64,000 nucleotides of DNA, from assembly GCA_038326205.1 (NCBI GenBank), contig JBBQJV010000005.1:28337-92336 (forward strand). Direction: 5' to 3'. The translations under genes and the position numbers were made by a program. How positions within the stretch are numbered: position 1 is the stretch's first letter; each line of letters starts with the position of its first letter. This document shows positions 46,170-54,006 of this stretch, piece after piece. Under the pieces are notes generated by a model. That model ran no database searches and was not told the origin of the DNA. It saw only the letters and a program-made list of their open reading frames with translations. This DNA is from UBA7672 sp038326205. Its GTDB lineage: Bacteria; Pseudomonadota; Alphaproteobacteria; Caulobacterales; Hyphomonadaceae.

Positions 46170-46625
46170 CTAGTGTTTGCTCTTCGGCTTTGCCGAGGGC
46201 TTGGCTTTCGCAGCTACCGCCGCAGCATCCCGCGCTTCCTGCACGAGCGCGCCTTCCAGAACACCATGCAGCGCATAATTGCCTTCGTGGCACGCGTACT
46301 CATAGAGCGGGGCGCCCAGCGCGTGGAACTCGTACTCACCACCCCACGGCGCTTCCCACAGCGTCGGGTCCTCGATCGTGAACGCGTAATACAACCGGTC
46401 GTCTGTCACGCGCCTGAATTTCTCGGTGACTTTCAGGTTCTGCCATGAACCCGAGAATTGCGGGCTCTGCGGAATGTTGGTCGTCTCCACCACCAGGGTG
46501 TCGCCGTCGAACCAACCGATCGAGTCGCCGAAATAGGGGCGTACATCGCCCGTCCGGTGCTTGGCAGGTTGAGGTCTCCTCCCGCTTCGTATCAAATAGC
46601 GAATCCCCGGCAATACGAAGGGCAT
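46170..46625 (-). pseudogene. C-terminal remnant of a large uncharacterised protein family
   Basis: An open frame of 152 codons whose middle and end resemble the carboxy-terminal part of a widespread, larger (about 300-400 residue) family of unknown function, recognisable by RPYFGDSIGWFDGDTLVVET and GAPLYEYACHEGNY. The expected upstream two-thirds is missing: three bases beyond this frame's ATG lies the ATG of the Sel1-repeat gene on the opposite strand. The tail ends in a Lys/Pro/Ser run. It is probably a truncated gene, though a short functional protein cannot be excluded. It is followed by the bidirectional terminator. Confidence 0.6.
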
Positions 46626-46628
46626 GCC

Positions 46629-47996
46629 ATGTTCCGATCCCGCGCAATCATTGTTGTTCTTCTTGCGTGGGCGTTTGCGAGTCCCGCCTTTGCCCAGATC
46701 GATTATAACAAGGAATCCCCCTATAATGCCGCCCGCGCCGACGCTCGCGCTGGTCGCTATGATAGGGCCTTCCCGGTCATCAAGCGCGCCGCAGAAGACG
46801 GCTTCGCCATGGCGCAATACGATCTCGCCATCCTCTACCGAGACGGCCACGGCACTCTCCCGTCACAAGGGATGTATCGCAAATGGATCGAGGCCTCCGC
46901 CGCGCAGGAATTCGCCCTCGCCTTGTTCACGCTCGGCCTCGACTATGATATCGGCCGCGGCGTCGCCAAGGATCTCCCCCGCGCCCTCGCCTACTACGAA
47001 CGCAGCGCCAATGCCGGCGACACCATGGCGGCTTACAATGCCGGCCAGCTGCACCTGATGGGCGAAGGTCCGATCCCCGCCAACACGGTCAAGGCGATCC
47101 GCTTCCTCGAAATGTCCGCCGCCGGAAACGAGCGCTCCGCGCTGATGACCCTCGGGTACATGTACGAAGCCGGCTTCTCCGCGCAGCAGGACGTCAATCG
47201 GTCCCGCGATTACTATTACCGTGCCGAAGCCGCGGGTGACCCCGGCGCCGCCGAAGCCATCGACCGCCTCAAGAAAGTCGCCAGCCGCGCCGCCTTCGAC
47301 AAATTGCTTGCCAACAACCATGCCGGCGCCTTCGCCGCCTTCCGCCAGCTCTGCGACGAGGAAGACATGGAAGCCTGCGCCTATTACGGAAACTACCTCG
47401 CCAACGGCGCGCCCGGCGTCTACGGCTCCTTCCCAGCAGCCCTCCCCCCGCTGAAGAAATCCTGCGACGCTGGCGAAATGTATGGCTGCAAATTCCTCGC
47501 CTACACCGTCGTCCGGGGAAAGAATTTCGGCGACGAAGACACCCGCTACAAGGCGGCCAGCTACTTCGCCAAACAGTGCGGCTCCACTTTTCGGCCCGAC
47601 CAGGAGGCCTGCTACAATCTCGCCGTGATGTACTACAACAACACGATCAAGGGCGGAAAAGACAAAGCCCGCGAAGTCGCCTCAGATGCGTGCAAGGCCA
47701 AGTATGCCGACGCGTGCCGCATGGTCACCGCCATCGACCAGCAGAGAGCCAGCGCTGCCCGTCAGGCCGAGGCAGACGCTTACCGCGCCGAACAATTCGC
47801 CGCGCGCTCGCAAGGTAGCTACAGCTCAAGCGTGCCGTCCTCCTATTCCAGTCCGTCGTCGAGTTCGTCCTCAACCTACTCATCCGGCAGCAGCACCGCG
47901 CAGGACAATCGCGACTTCAACGCCTTCATCAACAAGGTGCAAAGCTACGGCACCGGCTATTCCGCCAGCTGCCGGACAGGAAATCCCTACTGCTAA
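46629..47996 (+). CDS. Secreted Sel1-like repeat protein with Ser-rich tail
   Basis: A 455-residue exported protein with a signal peptide ending AFAQ (1-23), followed by several Sel1/TPR-like units over about residues 40-210, for example AQYDLAILYRDGHG, ALFTLGLDYDIGRGV and ALMTLGYMYEAGF. A Cys-bearing second set appears at 245-365 (CDEEDMEACAYYGNYLA, CDAGEMYGCKFLAY). Residues 390-425 are mostly serine with tyrosine. The repeats suggest a binding scaffold in the periplasm or at the surface. The ATG has AAGGG upstream. Confidence 0.87.
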   Translation: MFRSRAIIVVLLAWAFASPAFAQIDYNKESPYNAARADARAGRYDRAFPVIKRAAEDGFAMAQYDLAILYRDGHGTLPSQGMYRKWIEASAAQEFALALFTLGLDYDIGRGVAKDLPRALAYYERSANAGDTMAAYNAGQLHLMGEGPIPANTVKAIRFLEMSAAGNERSALMTLGYMYEAGFSAQQDVNRSRDYYYRAEAAGDPGAAEAIDRLKKVASRAAFDKLLANNHAGAFAAFRQLCDEEDMEACAYYGNYLANGAPGVYGSFPAALPPLKKSCDAGEMYGCKFLAYTVVRGKNFGDEDTRYKAASYFAKQCGSTFRPDQEACYNLAVMYYNNTIKGGKDKAREVASDACKAKYADACRMVTAIDQQRASAARQAEADAYRAEQFAARSQGSYSSSVPSSYSSPSSSSSSTYSSGSSTAQDNRDFNAFINKVQSYGTGYSASCRTGNPYC

Positions 47997-48329
47997 GCAC
48001 GCGTTGGTCGAACCACCCACACCTTCATTCTCGGCCTCATGCCGAGCATCTTGGTTGGTCCATCGGCGGGACGGCTCGACAATTCTGCGTATACAAACGC
48101 AACAGGTCGAGCTCGGAGACGCCTGAGGTGGCAGCGTGACGAAGTCACGCGTTCCGGGCGACGGCCGGGATCCAGCCAGCGCAGGTCAGCGCGCTTATGA
48201 CTTCACCCGTTGAGAATTCGAACTTCGTACGAAGGCTGGATCCCTGCCTCCGCAGGGAACGCGTCCGAAGACGGCCGCTTCCAGTTCAATGGCCACGACC
48301 GTCGGCCCCGGCGCACAGGTCGCGGATAC
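47997..48329. other. Gene-free stretch of about 330 bases
   Basis: Between the Sel1 gene stop and the smpB stop. It contains the inverted repeat pair at 48147-48264 described separately. The rest looks like unremarkable intergenic sequence. No promoter, RNA gene or credible coding frame was recognised; short open frames present here are compositionally poor. Confidence 0.7.
48147..48264. repeat. REP-like inverted repeat pair
   Basis: A 31-base arm at 48147-48177 and its reverse complement at 48234-48264 match at 26 of 31 positions, separated by 56 bases. Both arms contain the GGATCC core, and the right arm folds into its own small hairpin (TCCCTGC/GCAGGGA). This is the look of a bacterial REP/BIME element in an intergenic region. 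Confidence 0.65.
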
Positions 48330-48842
48330 TCAGCCCCGATCCCGCAGGATCCGGCCCTTCTGCCGATCCCAGTCGCGCTGCTTCTCGACCTCGCGCTTGT
48401 CCGGCGCCTTGCGGCCGGTCGCCAGCCCGAGCTTGATCTTCGCCATGCCGGTTGGTCCGAAATATAGCTCGAGCGGCACCAGCGTGCGGCCGTCGCGGTC
48501 GATGGCGCCGACGAGGCGGTTATACTCGCGCTTCTTCACCAGAAGGATGCGCTTGCGACCGGGCTCGTGGTTGAACTGGCCGGCAGGCGCGTAGGTCGGG
48601 ATGGTCGAATTGATGAGGACGAGCTGTCCGTCCTCTTCCCGCGCATAGGCTTCTGCGATGTTGGCGCGGCCTTCGCGCAGCGACTTCACCTCGGAGCCGG
48701 TCAGAATGATGCCGACTTCGAGATCGTCGAGGATCGCGTAGTTGCGACGGGCCTGCCGGTTTTCAGCAACCGACTTTCGCGCCAGCTCGCGCCGCGTCTT
48801 GCCTTTTGGATTCTGGCCGCCGCTCTTTGAGGGTTGCGCCAT
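48330..48842 (-). CDS. smpB: SsrA-binding protein
   Basis: A 170-residue SmpB, which partners tmRNA to rescue stalled ribosomes. NRQARRNYAILDDLEVGI is the typical opening of the OB-fold, followed by LTGSEVKSLREGRANIAEAYA, and a basic C-terminal tail rich in Lys/Arg. The ATG at 48842 shares a base with the dapA stop, so the two are co-translated. The tmRNA gene itself is not in this window. Confidence 0.96.
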   Translation of the reverse strand: MAQPSKSGGQNPKGKTRRELARKSVAENRQARRNYAILDDLEVGIILTGSEVKSLREGRANIAEAYAREEDGQLVLINSTIPTYAPAGQFNHEPGRKRILLVKKREYNRLVGAIDRDGRTLVPLELYFGPTGMAKIKLGLATGRKAPDKREVEKQRDWDRQKGRILRDRG

Positions 48843-49720
48843 CACAATACCCCGGCTTCCTGCATCGCTGCCTTGATCTCGTCCTTCACAGACTGCTGCT
48901 GAACGGAGACGAGCGGCAGGCGAACCTCCTCCGTACACAGGCCGAGCAGCGACAGCGCGTACTTGGCCGGTGCGGGGCTTGCCTCCAGGAACATCGCGCG
49001 GTGCAGTCGGGCGAGCGTGTTGTTGATTCGCCGCGCCTCGGCATAGTCGCCGCGCAGGGTAGCCTCCTGCATCTTCGCGCACTGTTCCGGCGCCACGTTG
49101 GCGGTCACGGAAATACACCCCACGCCTCCAAGGGCGTTAAAGCCCACTGCGTTTGGGTCGTCGCCTGAAATCTGAATGAAACCTTTCTCACAGAGCGCAG
49201 AATGGCGGGCAACCCGCCCCACATCACCCGATGCATCCTTGATCCCGATGATGTTGGGCAGGCCCGAAAGGCGCCCAATCAACTCCGGCGGCATGTCGGA
49301 ACCTGTGCGTCCCGGCACATTGTAGAGGAAAATCGGCAGTTGGACGGCTTCACTCAAAGTTTTGTAATGTGCATAAACGCCATCTTGGGTCGGACGGTTG
49401 TAGTACGGGTTCACGATCAGGGCTGCGTGAGCTCCGACAGTTTTGGCATGCCGGAGGAGGCTCAGAGCCTCTTCCGTGGAATTGGAGCCCGCACCCGCGA
49501 TGACAGGAACCCGTCCAGCAGCCGTTTTCACGCATAGCTCGACGACGTGCCGGTCTTCTTCGTGCGACAGGGTCGAGGCCTCGCCCGTGGTTCCACACGG
49601 AACCAGCCCGTGCGTTCCGGCTGCGATCTGCCGCTCGACCAGAGCCACGAACGCCTTGTCGTCGACTTTTCCATCGCGGAAGGGCGTGACGAGGGCGGGT
49701 ATGGACCCTTTGAACAGCAT
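48842..49720 (-). CDS. dapA: 4-hydroxy-tetrahydrodipicolinate synthase
   Basis: A 292-residue (beta/alpha)8 lyase condensing pyruvate with aspartate semialdehyde in lysine/diaminopimelate synthesis. The pyruvate-binding loop is GTTGEASTL, the catalytic Tyr lies in YNVPGRTGSD, and the Schiff-base Lys in IIGIKDASGD. Length is standard. It is divergent from the transglycosylase gene, with 43 bases between the starts, and precedes smpB. Confidence 0.97.
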   Translation of the reverse strand: MLFKGSIPALVTPFRDGKVDDKAFVALVERQIAAGTHGLVPCGTTGEASTLSHEEDRHVVELCVKTAAGRVPVIAGAGSNSTEEALSLLRHAKTVGAHAALIVNPYYNRPTQDGVYAHYKTLSEAVQLPIFLYNVPGRTGSDMPPELIGRLSGLPNIIGIKDASGDVGRVARHSALCEKGFIQISGDDPNAVGFNALGGVGCISVTANVAPEQCAKMQEATLRGDYAEARRINNTLARLHRAMFLEASPAPAKYALSLLGLCTEEVRLPLVSVQQQSVKDEIKAAMQEAGVL

Positions 49721-49763
49721 GGCGGCGGATTTCCCTCGGAGCGTTGCGCGGGATAATCATTTC

Positions 49764-51809
49764 ATGCAGCGGTTTGGCAAGCGCCTCCTCCTTGGCGCCG
49801 CCCTGCTGGGCCTTTTCGCAGCCCCCGCCCTGGCCAATCCCCCAGCCCCCTCCCTCAAACCCACCCCCACCTCCTCCTCCCCCTGGCTCCCCTCCCCCGA
49901 CTTGTCGCTGCTGATCCGGGCGCAGGATCTGGCGGATGGGGGGGAGTGGGGGCAGGTGCGGTCGCTGCAGGGGCGGCTCTCGGATCCAGCAGCGCAAGCA
50001 CTGGTGCGCTGGCGGATTGCGACCAATGGCAATGCAGGCATGGGCTTCAGCGAGCTGATGCAGGCCGCCGAGGCATTCAAAGGCTGGCCCGACAGCGGCT
50101 TGATCCTGGACCAGCTAGAAGCCGCGATTCCACGCTCCACCCTGACGGCTGACGAACGCATCGCGTGGCTCCTCTCGCGGGGACCGCAGACGGGCGAAGG
50201 CATTCTCGCCCTCGCCGATGCCTACGACAGCCAGGGCAAGCGCGATGAGATGGCGACGACAGTTCGGGACGCATGGCGGACGAAACCGATGTCCACCTCC
50301 GCCGTGTTGGCGATCCAGTCACGCTTCGGCTCGCTGCTGACGGCCGAAGATCATTACGGTCGCGCCGACATGTTCCTCTGGCGCGGCGACACCAAGAGCG
50401 CGCAGGCAATGTCTTCGCGTCTCACCTCCGATCGTAAGGACGTGGTCGACGCGCGCGTGGGCCTCATCAGGAACGTCAAGAACGTCGACAAGCTGGTGAA
50501 CGCCGTTTCCGCCGCCTACGCAGACGACGCAGGCCTGCTCTACGAGCGCGCACGCTGGAATGAGCGCAAGGGTAAGCAGCCTGAAGAGCTCAACCTGCTT
50601 CTCCGCATCAATGGCGAGGGCGCACCACAAGTTGGCCGCGACGATATCTGGGTCGAGAAGCAGTCGGTCATGCGCCGCATGATCCGCGAGCAGAACTACG
50701 CGACCGCCTATCAGCTCGCCGCCGGCCATGGCCTCACCTCAGGCGAGGCCTTCCGGGATGCCGAGTGGGTCGCGGGATGGCTGTCGCTCACAAAGATGGG
50801 TGATGCTCTGAAAGCGGAGAACCACTTCCGCGTTTTCGGCGCAGGCGTCACGACGCCGATCAGCATTTCACGTGCACAATACTGGCTCGGCGAGGCGCTT
50901 ACGGGGCAGGGCCGCACGGAAGAAGCCAATGCCGCCTACGACGTGGCAGCCCTCTATCCCTACGTGTTCTACGGCCAGCTCGCCGCCGAAAAGGTCAAGA
51001 ACCGCAACCCTGCTGCCGTGTTGATGAACTTCGCGTCTCTGCCCCAGCCAACGGATGAAGAGCGCGCCGCCTTCGCCCGCGAGCCCGCCGTCCGGGCCGC
51101 CATCCTGCTCGCCGAAACCGGACGTCTTGGCAGTTTTGAGCGTTTCACCTTTGCGCTCGACGACATTCTCACGACGCCAAACGAACACCAGATGCTGTTC
51201 GATATCGCATCCGGCTATCTGGAAATGCGCGCAGCTGTCCGCAGCGCAAAAGCTGGCCTTGGCCGCGGCCTCGTCGCGCCCGATGCGGTCTTCCCGATCG
51301 TCTCGCTGCCGGCCTCGCCGCGTACGGGTTCAGCTGAGGCCGCCATGGTGCTGGCCCTGACGCGACAGGAGAGTGAGTTCAATCATCGGGCAATTTCCGG
51401 CGCCGACGCGCGTGGCCTGATGCAGATGATCCCCCGCTACGCACAGGCAGAAGCGCGCATGGTCGGCCTCCCCTTCCGCCAAAGCTGGCTCACCGACGAT
51501 CCACAATACAACCTTCGTCTCGGACGCGGCTTCCTCGACGATCTCGTGGACAGCTTCGGCGGCTCCTACATTCTCGCCGCCGCAGCCTACAACGCTGGTC
51601 CCAGCCGCGCCCGCCAGTGGATCCGCGACTTCGGCGATCCGCGTGCGGGCACAGACCCCGTAAACTGGATCGAAAGCATCCCCTTCGCCGAGACGCGCAA
51701 CTACGTCATGCGCATACTCGAAAACACCGAAGTCTACCGCAGCCGCCTCAGCGGCCAGCCCACCGAGATCAAGCTGTCCGAAGACTTGCGGCGCGGGCGG
51801 CCGAACTAA
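49764..51809 (+). CDS. Soluble lytic murein transglycosylase
   Basis: A 681-residue exported enzyme cleaving peptidoglycan glycan strands. After a signal peptide (ending ALAN) comes a Pro/Ser-rich linker (about 25-50), a large helical TPR-like ring (about 60-500), and the lysozyme-like SLT domain. That domain has the catalytic Glu in LTRQESEFNHRAIS, followed by GLMQMIPRYA and AAAYNAGPSRA. I use the ATG at 49764; the open frame runs further upstream without a signal peptide. Its stop interleaves with that of the threonine dehydratase gene. Confidence 0.93.
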   Translation: MQRFGKRLLLGAALLGLFAAPALANPPAPSLKPTPTSSSPWLPSPDLSLLIRAQDLADGGEWGQVRSLQGRLSDPAAQALVRWRIATNGNAGMGFSELMQAAEAFKGWPDSGLILDQLEAAIPRSTLTADERIAWLLSRGPQTGEGILALADAYDSQGKRDEMATTVRDAWRTKPMSTSAVLAIQSRFGSLLTAEDHYGRADMFLWRGDTKSAQAMSSRLTSDRKDVVDARVGLIRNVKNVDKLVNAVSAAYADDAGLLYERARWNERKGKQPEELNLLLRINGEGAPQVGRDDIWVEKQSVMRRMIREQNYATAYQLAAGHGLTSGEAFRDAEWVAGWLSLTKMGDALKAENHFRVFGAGVTTPISISRAQYWLGEALTGQGRTEEANAAYDVAALYPYVFYGQLAAEKVKNRNPAAVLMNFASLPQPTDEERAAFAREPAVRAAILLAETGRLGSFERFTFALDDILTTPNEHQMLFDIASGYLEMRAAVRSAKAGLGRGLVAPDAVFPIVSLPASPRTGSAEAAMVLALTRQESEFNHRAISGADARGLMQMIPRYAQAEARMVGLPFRQSWLTDDPQYNLRLGRGFLDDLVDSFGGSYILAAAAYNAGPSRARQWIRDFGDPRAGTDPVNWIESIPFAETRNYVMRILENTEVYRSRLSGQPTEIKLSEDLRRGRPN

Positions 51810-52813
51810 CCCGGCGGCGTCCGCGCAATCGCCTTCGCGAACATCTCCGCGTCGACATTGCCACCTGACAGGATGATGAGCACCGGACCGCGCGCCGCAA
51901 AGTGCGCGCGATTATTCAGCACGGCCGCCAGCCCGTTGGCGCCGCCCGGCTCGACCACCAGCTTGAGGTGATGAAACGCGAACGACATCGCATCCAGCAA
52001 CTGCTCGTTGCTCGCCGTGAAGCCCCCCGCGACGTGTCGTTTGTGAATTTCGAACGGCAACACCCCGGGCTCCGGCGACATCAGTGCATCCGCAATCGAC
52101 CGCGTCCCCGGCGCATTCGCCACGATCCGTTTCTCCGCCAGCGAACGGATCAGATCGTCATGCCCTTCGGGCTCGGCCACAAAGACCTTGGTCGCTGGCG
52201 ACAAGCTCTCGAAAGCCAGCGCCACGCCGGCCAGCAAACCACCGCCTGAAGCGTTGCAGATCAGGCTGCCGAACTTCACCCCCATCGCGTCGGCATCACG
52301 CGCAGCTTCCAGCCCGACCGTGCCTTGCCCCGCCATGATCCACGCATCGTCAAACGGCCGCACGGTTGTCGCGCCAGTCTTCCCCGCGATTTCCGCCGCA
52401 ATCGCCTCGCGGCTTTCCTTCACGCGATCATAAAGTCGAACCTTGGCGCCACGCCGCCGCGTGTTCTCGATCTTGGCAGCCGGCGCGTCCGACGGCATCA
52501 CGATCGTCGCCGCCATTCCCAACACGCGCGCCGTCTCCGCGACGCCCTGCGCGTGATTGCCCGACGAGAACGCCACAACGCCCTTCGACCGATCCGCCTC
52601 AGGAATCCGGCTAATGCGGTTCCACGCCCCCCGCATCTTGAACGAGCCCGTCCGCTGCAACGTCTCCGGCTTGATCCAGACCGGCGCGCCCACGACCGCA
52701 TCCAGCGCATCAGAACGCAGCAACGGCGTATGAAACGTCACGCCCTTCAGGCGCAGCGCTGCGTCCTCGATGTCGGCAAACGCCGGCAGGTCTTTAAGCG
52801 GATCGGTGATCAT
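51806..52813 (-). CDS. Serine/threonine dehydratase family (threonine ammonia-lyase-like)
   Basis: A 335-residue fold-type II PLP enzyme. The PLP lysine is in RTGSFKMRGAW, the phosphate loop is SGGGLLAG, and FSSGNHAQGVA is also present. There is no C-terminal ACT domain, so it resembles the short catabolic/serine-racemase-like forms rather than the allosteric IlvA. The start is uncertain: ATG 52813 gives the family N-terminus, while an in-frame ATG lies at 52843. It follows a nitronate monooxygenase gene on the same strand. Confidence 0.87.
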   Translation of the reverse strand: MITDPLKDLPAFADIEDAALRLKGVTFHTPLLRSDALDAVVGAPVWIKPETLQRTGSFKMRGAWNRISRIPEADRSKGVVAFSSGNHAQGVAETARVLGMAATIVMPSDAPAAKIENTRRRGAKVRLYDRVKESREAIAAEIAGKTGATTVRPFDDAWIMAGQGTVGLEAARDADAMGVKFGSLICNASGGGLLAGVALAFESLSPATKVFVAEPEGHDDLIRSLAEKRIVANAPGTRSIADALMSPEPGVLPFEIHKRHVAGGFTASNEQLLDAMSFAFHHLKLVVEPGGANGLAAVLNNRAHFAARGPVLIILSGGNVDAEMFAKAIARTPPG

Positions 52814-52859
52814 GACGCGGTTATGCGTCAGGCCGCCTTCCATCGGCAAATGAAGTTAT

Positions 52860-53849
52860 CTAACCGATCGACGAGAATTCCTTCGAGGACAGGTTCAGCT
52901 TCGCCTTCGCCGCCTCATACTCCCTCTTCAGTTGCGCGATATACTCCGCCGCGCCCATCCGCGACTTAACCGCGCCGATGCCTTGGCCAGAGCCCCAGAC
53001 ATCTTTCCACGCCTTGGCCTTCGCGCTCTCGCCGGACTGGAAGCTCATCGTCGCCTTGTCGCCTTCCGGCAGGTTGTTGGGGTCCATGCCCGCCTTGGCG
53101 ATCGACGGCGCCAGATAGTTGCCGTGCACACCCGTGAACAGGCTGGAGTAGATGATGTCCTTCGATGCGCTGGCGACGATCATGTCCTTGTAGCCCTCCA
53201 TCGCGCGCGCCTCGTGCGTCGCGATGAAAGCGGTGCCGATATAGGCGAAGTCCGCGCCGATCGCCTGCGCCGCCAGAACCTGCGCACCTGTCGAGATCGA
53301 ACCCGACAGCGCCAGCGGTCCATCGAAGAACTCGCGGATCTCGCTGATCAACGCGAACGGCGACAGCACGCCCGCATGTCCGCCCGCCCCGGCACACACC
53401 GCCACGAGACCGTCTGCGCCCTTCTCCAGCGCCTTGTGCGCGAACACCACATTGATGATGTCGTGCAGCACGATGCCGCCATAGGAATGGATCGCCTCGT
53501 TCACTTCTGGCCGTGCCCCCAGCGACGTGATCACGATCGGAACCTTGTGCTTCACGCACAGGGCGAGGTCTTCCTCGATCCTGTTGTTCGACTTGTGAAC
53601 AATAAGATTCACCGCGTACGGCGCAATCTTTGCCGTCGGATTGGCCCGCTGCGCCGCCGCCAGTTCTTCGTTGAGCTGCGTCAGCCATTCGTCCAACTGC
53701 TCTAGCGGTCGCGCGTTCAGCGACGGGAAGGACCCGATCACGCCCGCCTTGCACTGGGCCAGCACAAGGTCCGGCGTCGATATGATGAAGAGCGGAGAGC
53801 CGATCACCGGTATGGAGAGCTGGTTCGCCAGAGAAGCCGGAATCGCCAT
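52860..53849 (-). CDS. Nitronate monooxygenase / 2-nitropropane dioxygenase family
   Basis: A 329-residue TIM-barrel FMN enzyme oxidising nitronates such as propionate-3-nitronate. It starts MAIPASLANQLSIPVIGSP (53849, GGGGA upstream). The catalytic His is in CAGAGGHAG and the FMN-phosphate loop is LSGSISTGAQVLAAQAIG. The exact substrate is uncertain because the family also contains enoyl reductases (FabK). The gene is divergent from mutA. Confidence 0.88.
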   Translation of the reverse strand: MAIPASLANQLSIPVIGSPLFIISTPDLVLAQCKAGVIGSFPSLNARPLEQLDEWLTQLNEELAAAQRANPTAKIAPYAVNLIVHKSNNRIEEDLALCVKHKVPIVITSLGARPEVNEAIHSYGGIVLHDIINVVFAHKALEKGADGLVAVCAGAGGHAGVLSPFALISEIREFFDGPLALSGSISTGAQVLAAQAIGADFAYIGTAFIATHEARAMEGYKDMIVASASKDIIYSSLFTGVHGNYLAPSIAKAGMDPNNLPEGDKATMSFQSGESAKAKAWKDVWGSGQGIGAVKSRMGAAEYIAQLKREYEAAKAKLNLSSKEFSSIG

Positions 53850-54006
53850 GAAAGTCCCCGAGGTGGAATGCTGATGCGACCATACCGGCGCTTTGGCCGG
53901 CGGCAATGCCGCCAGAACGTCGCAAAGCCCGGACGCGGAGCGTCGCAAAGCCTTGACGCCACGCGAGCCGAATGCCTCATGGCCTCGAACGTTGATTGAG
54001 AGAGTC

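Noticed and set aside
48210..48467. Short frames in the gap before smpB
   Set aside because: They cross the inverted repeat and run antisense into smpB, with no ribosome site or domain.
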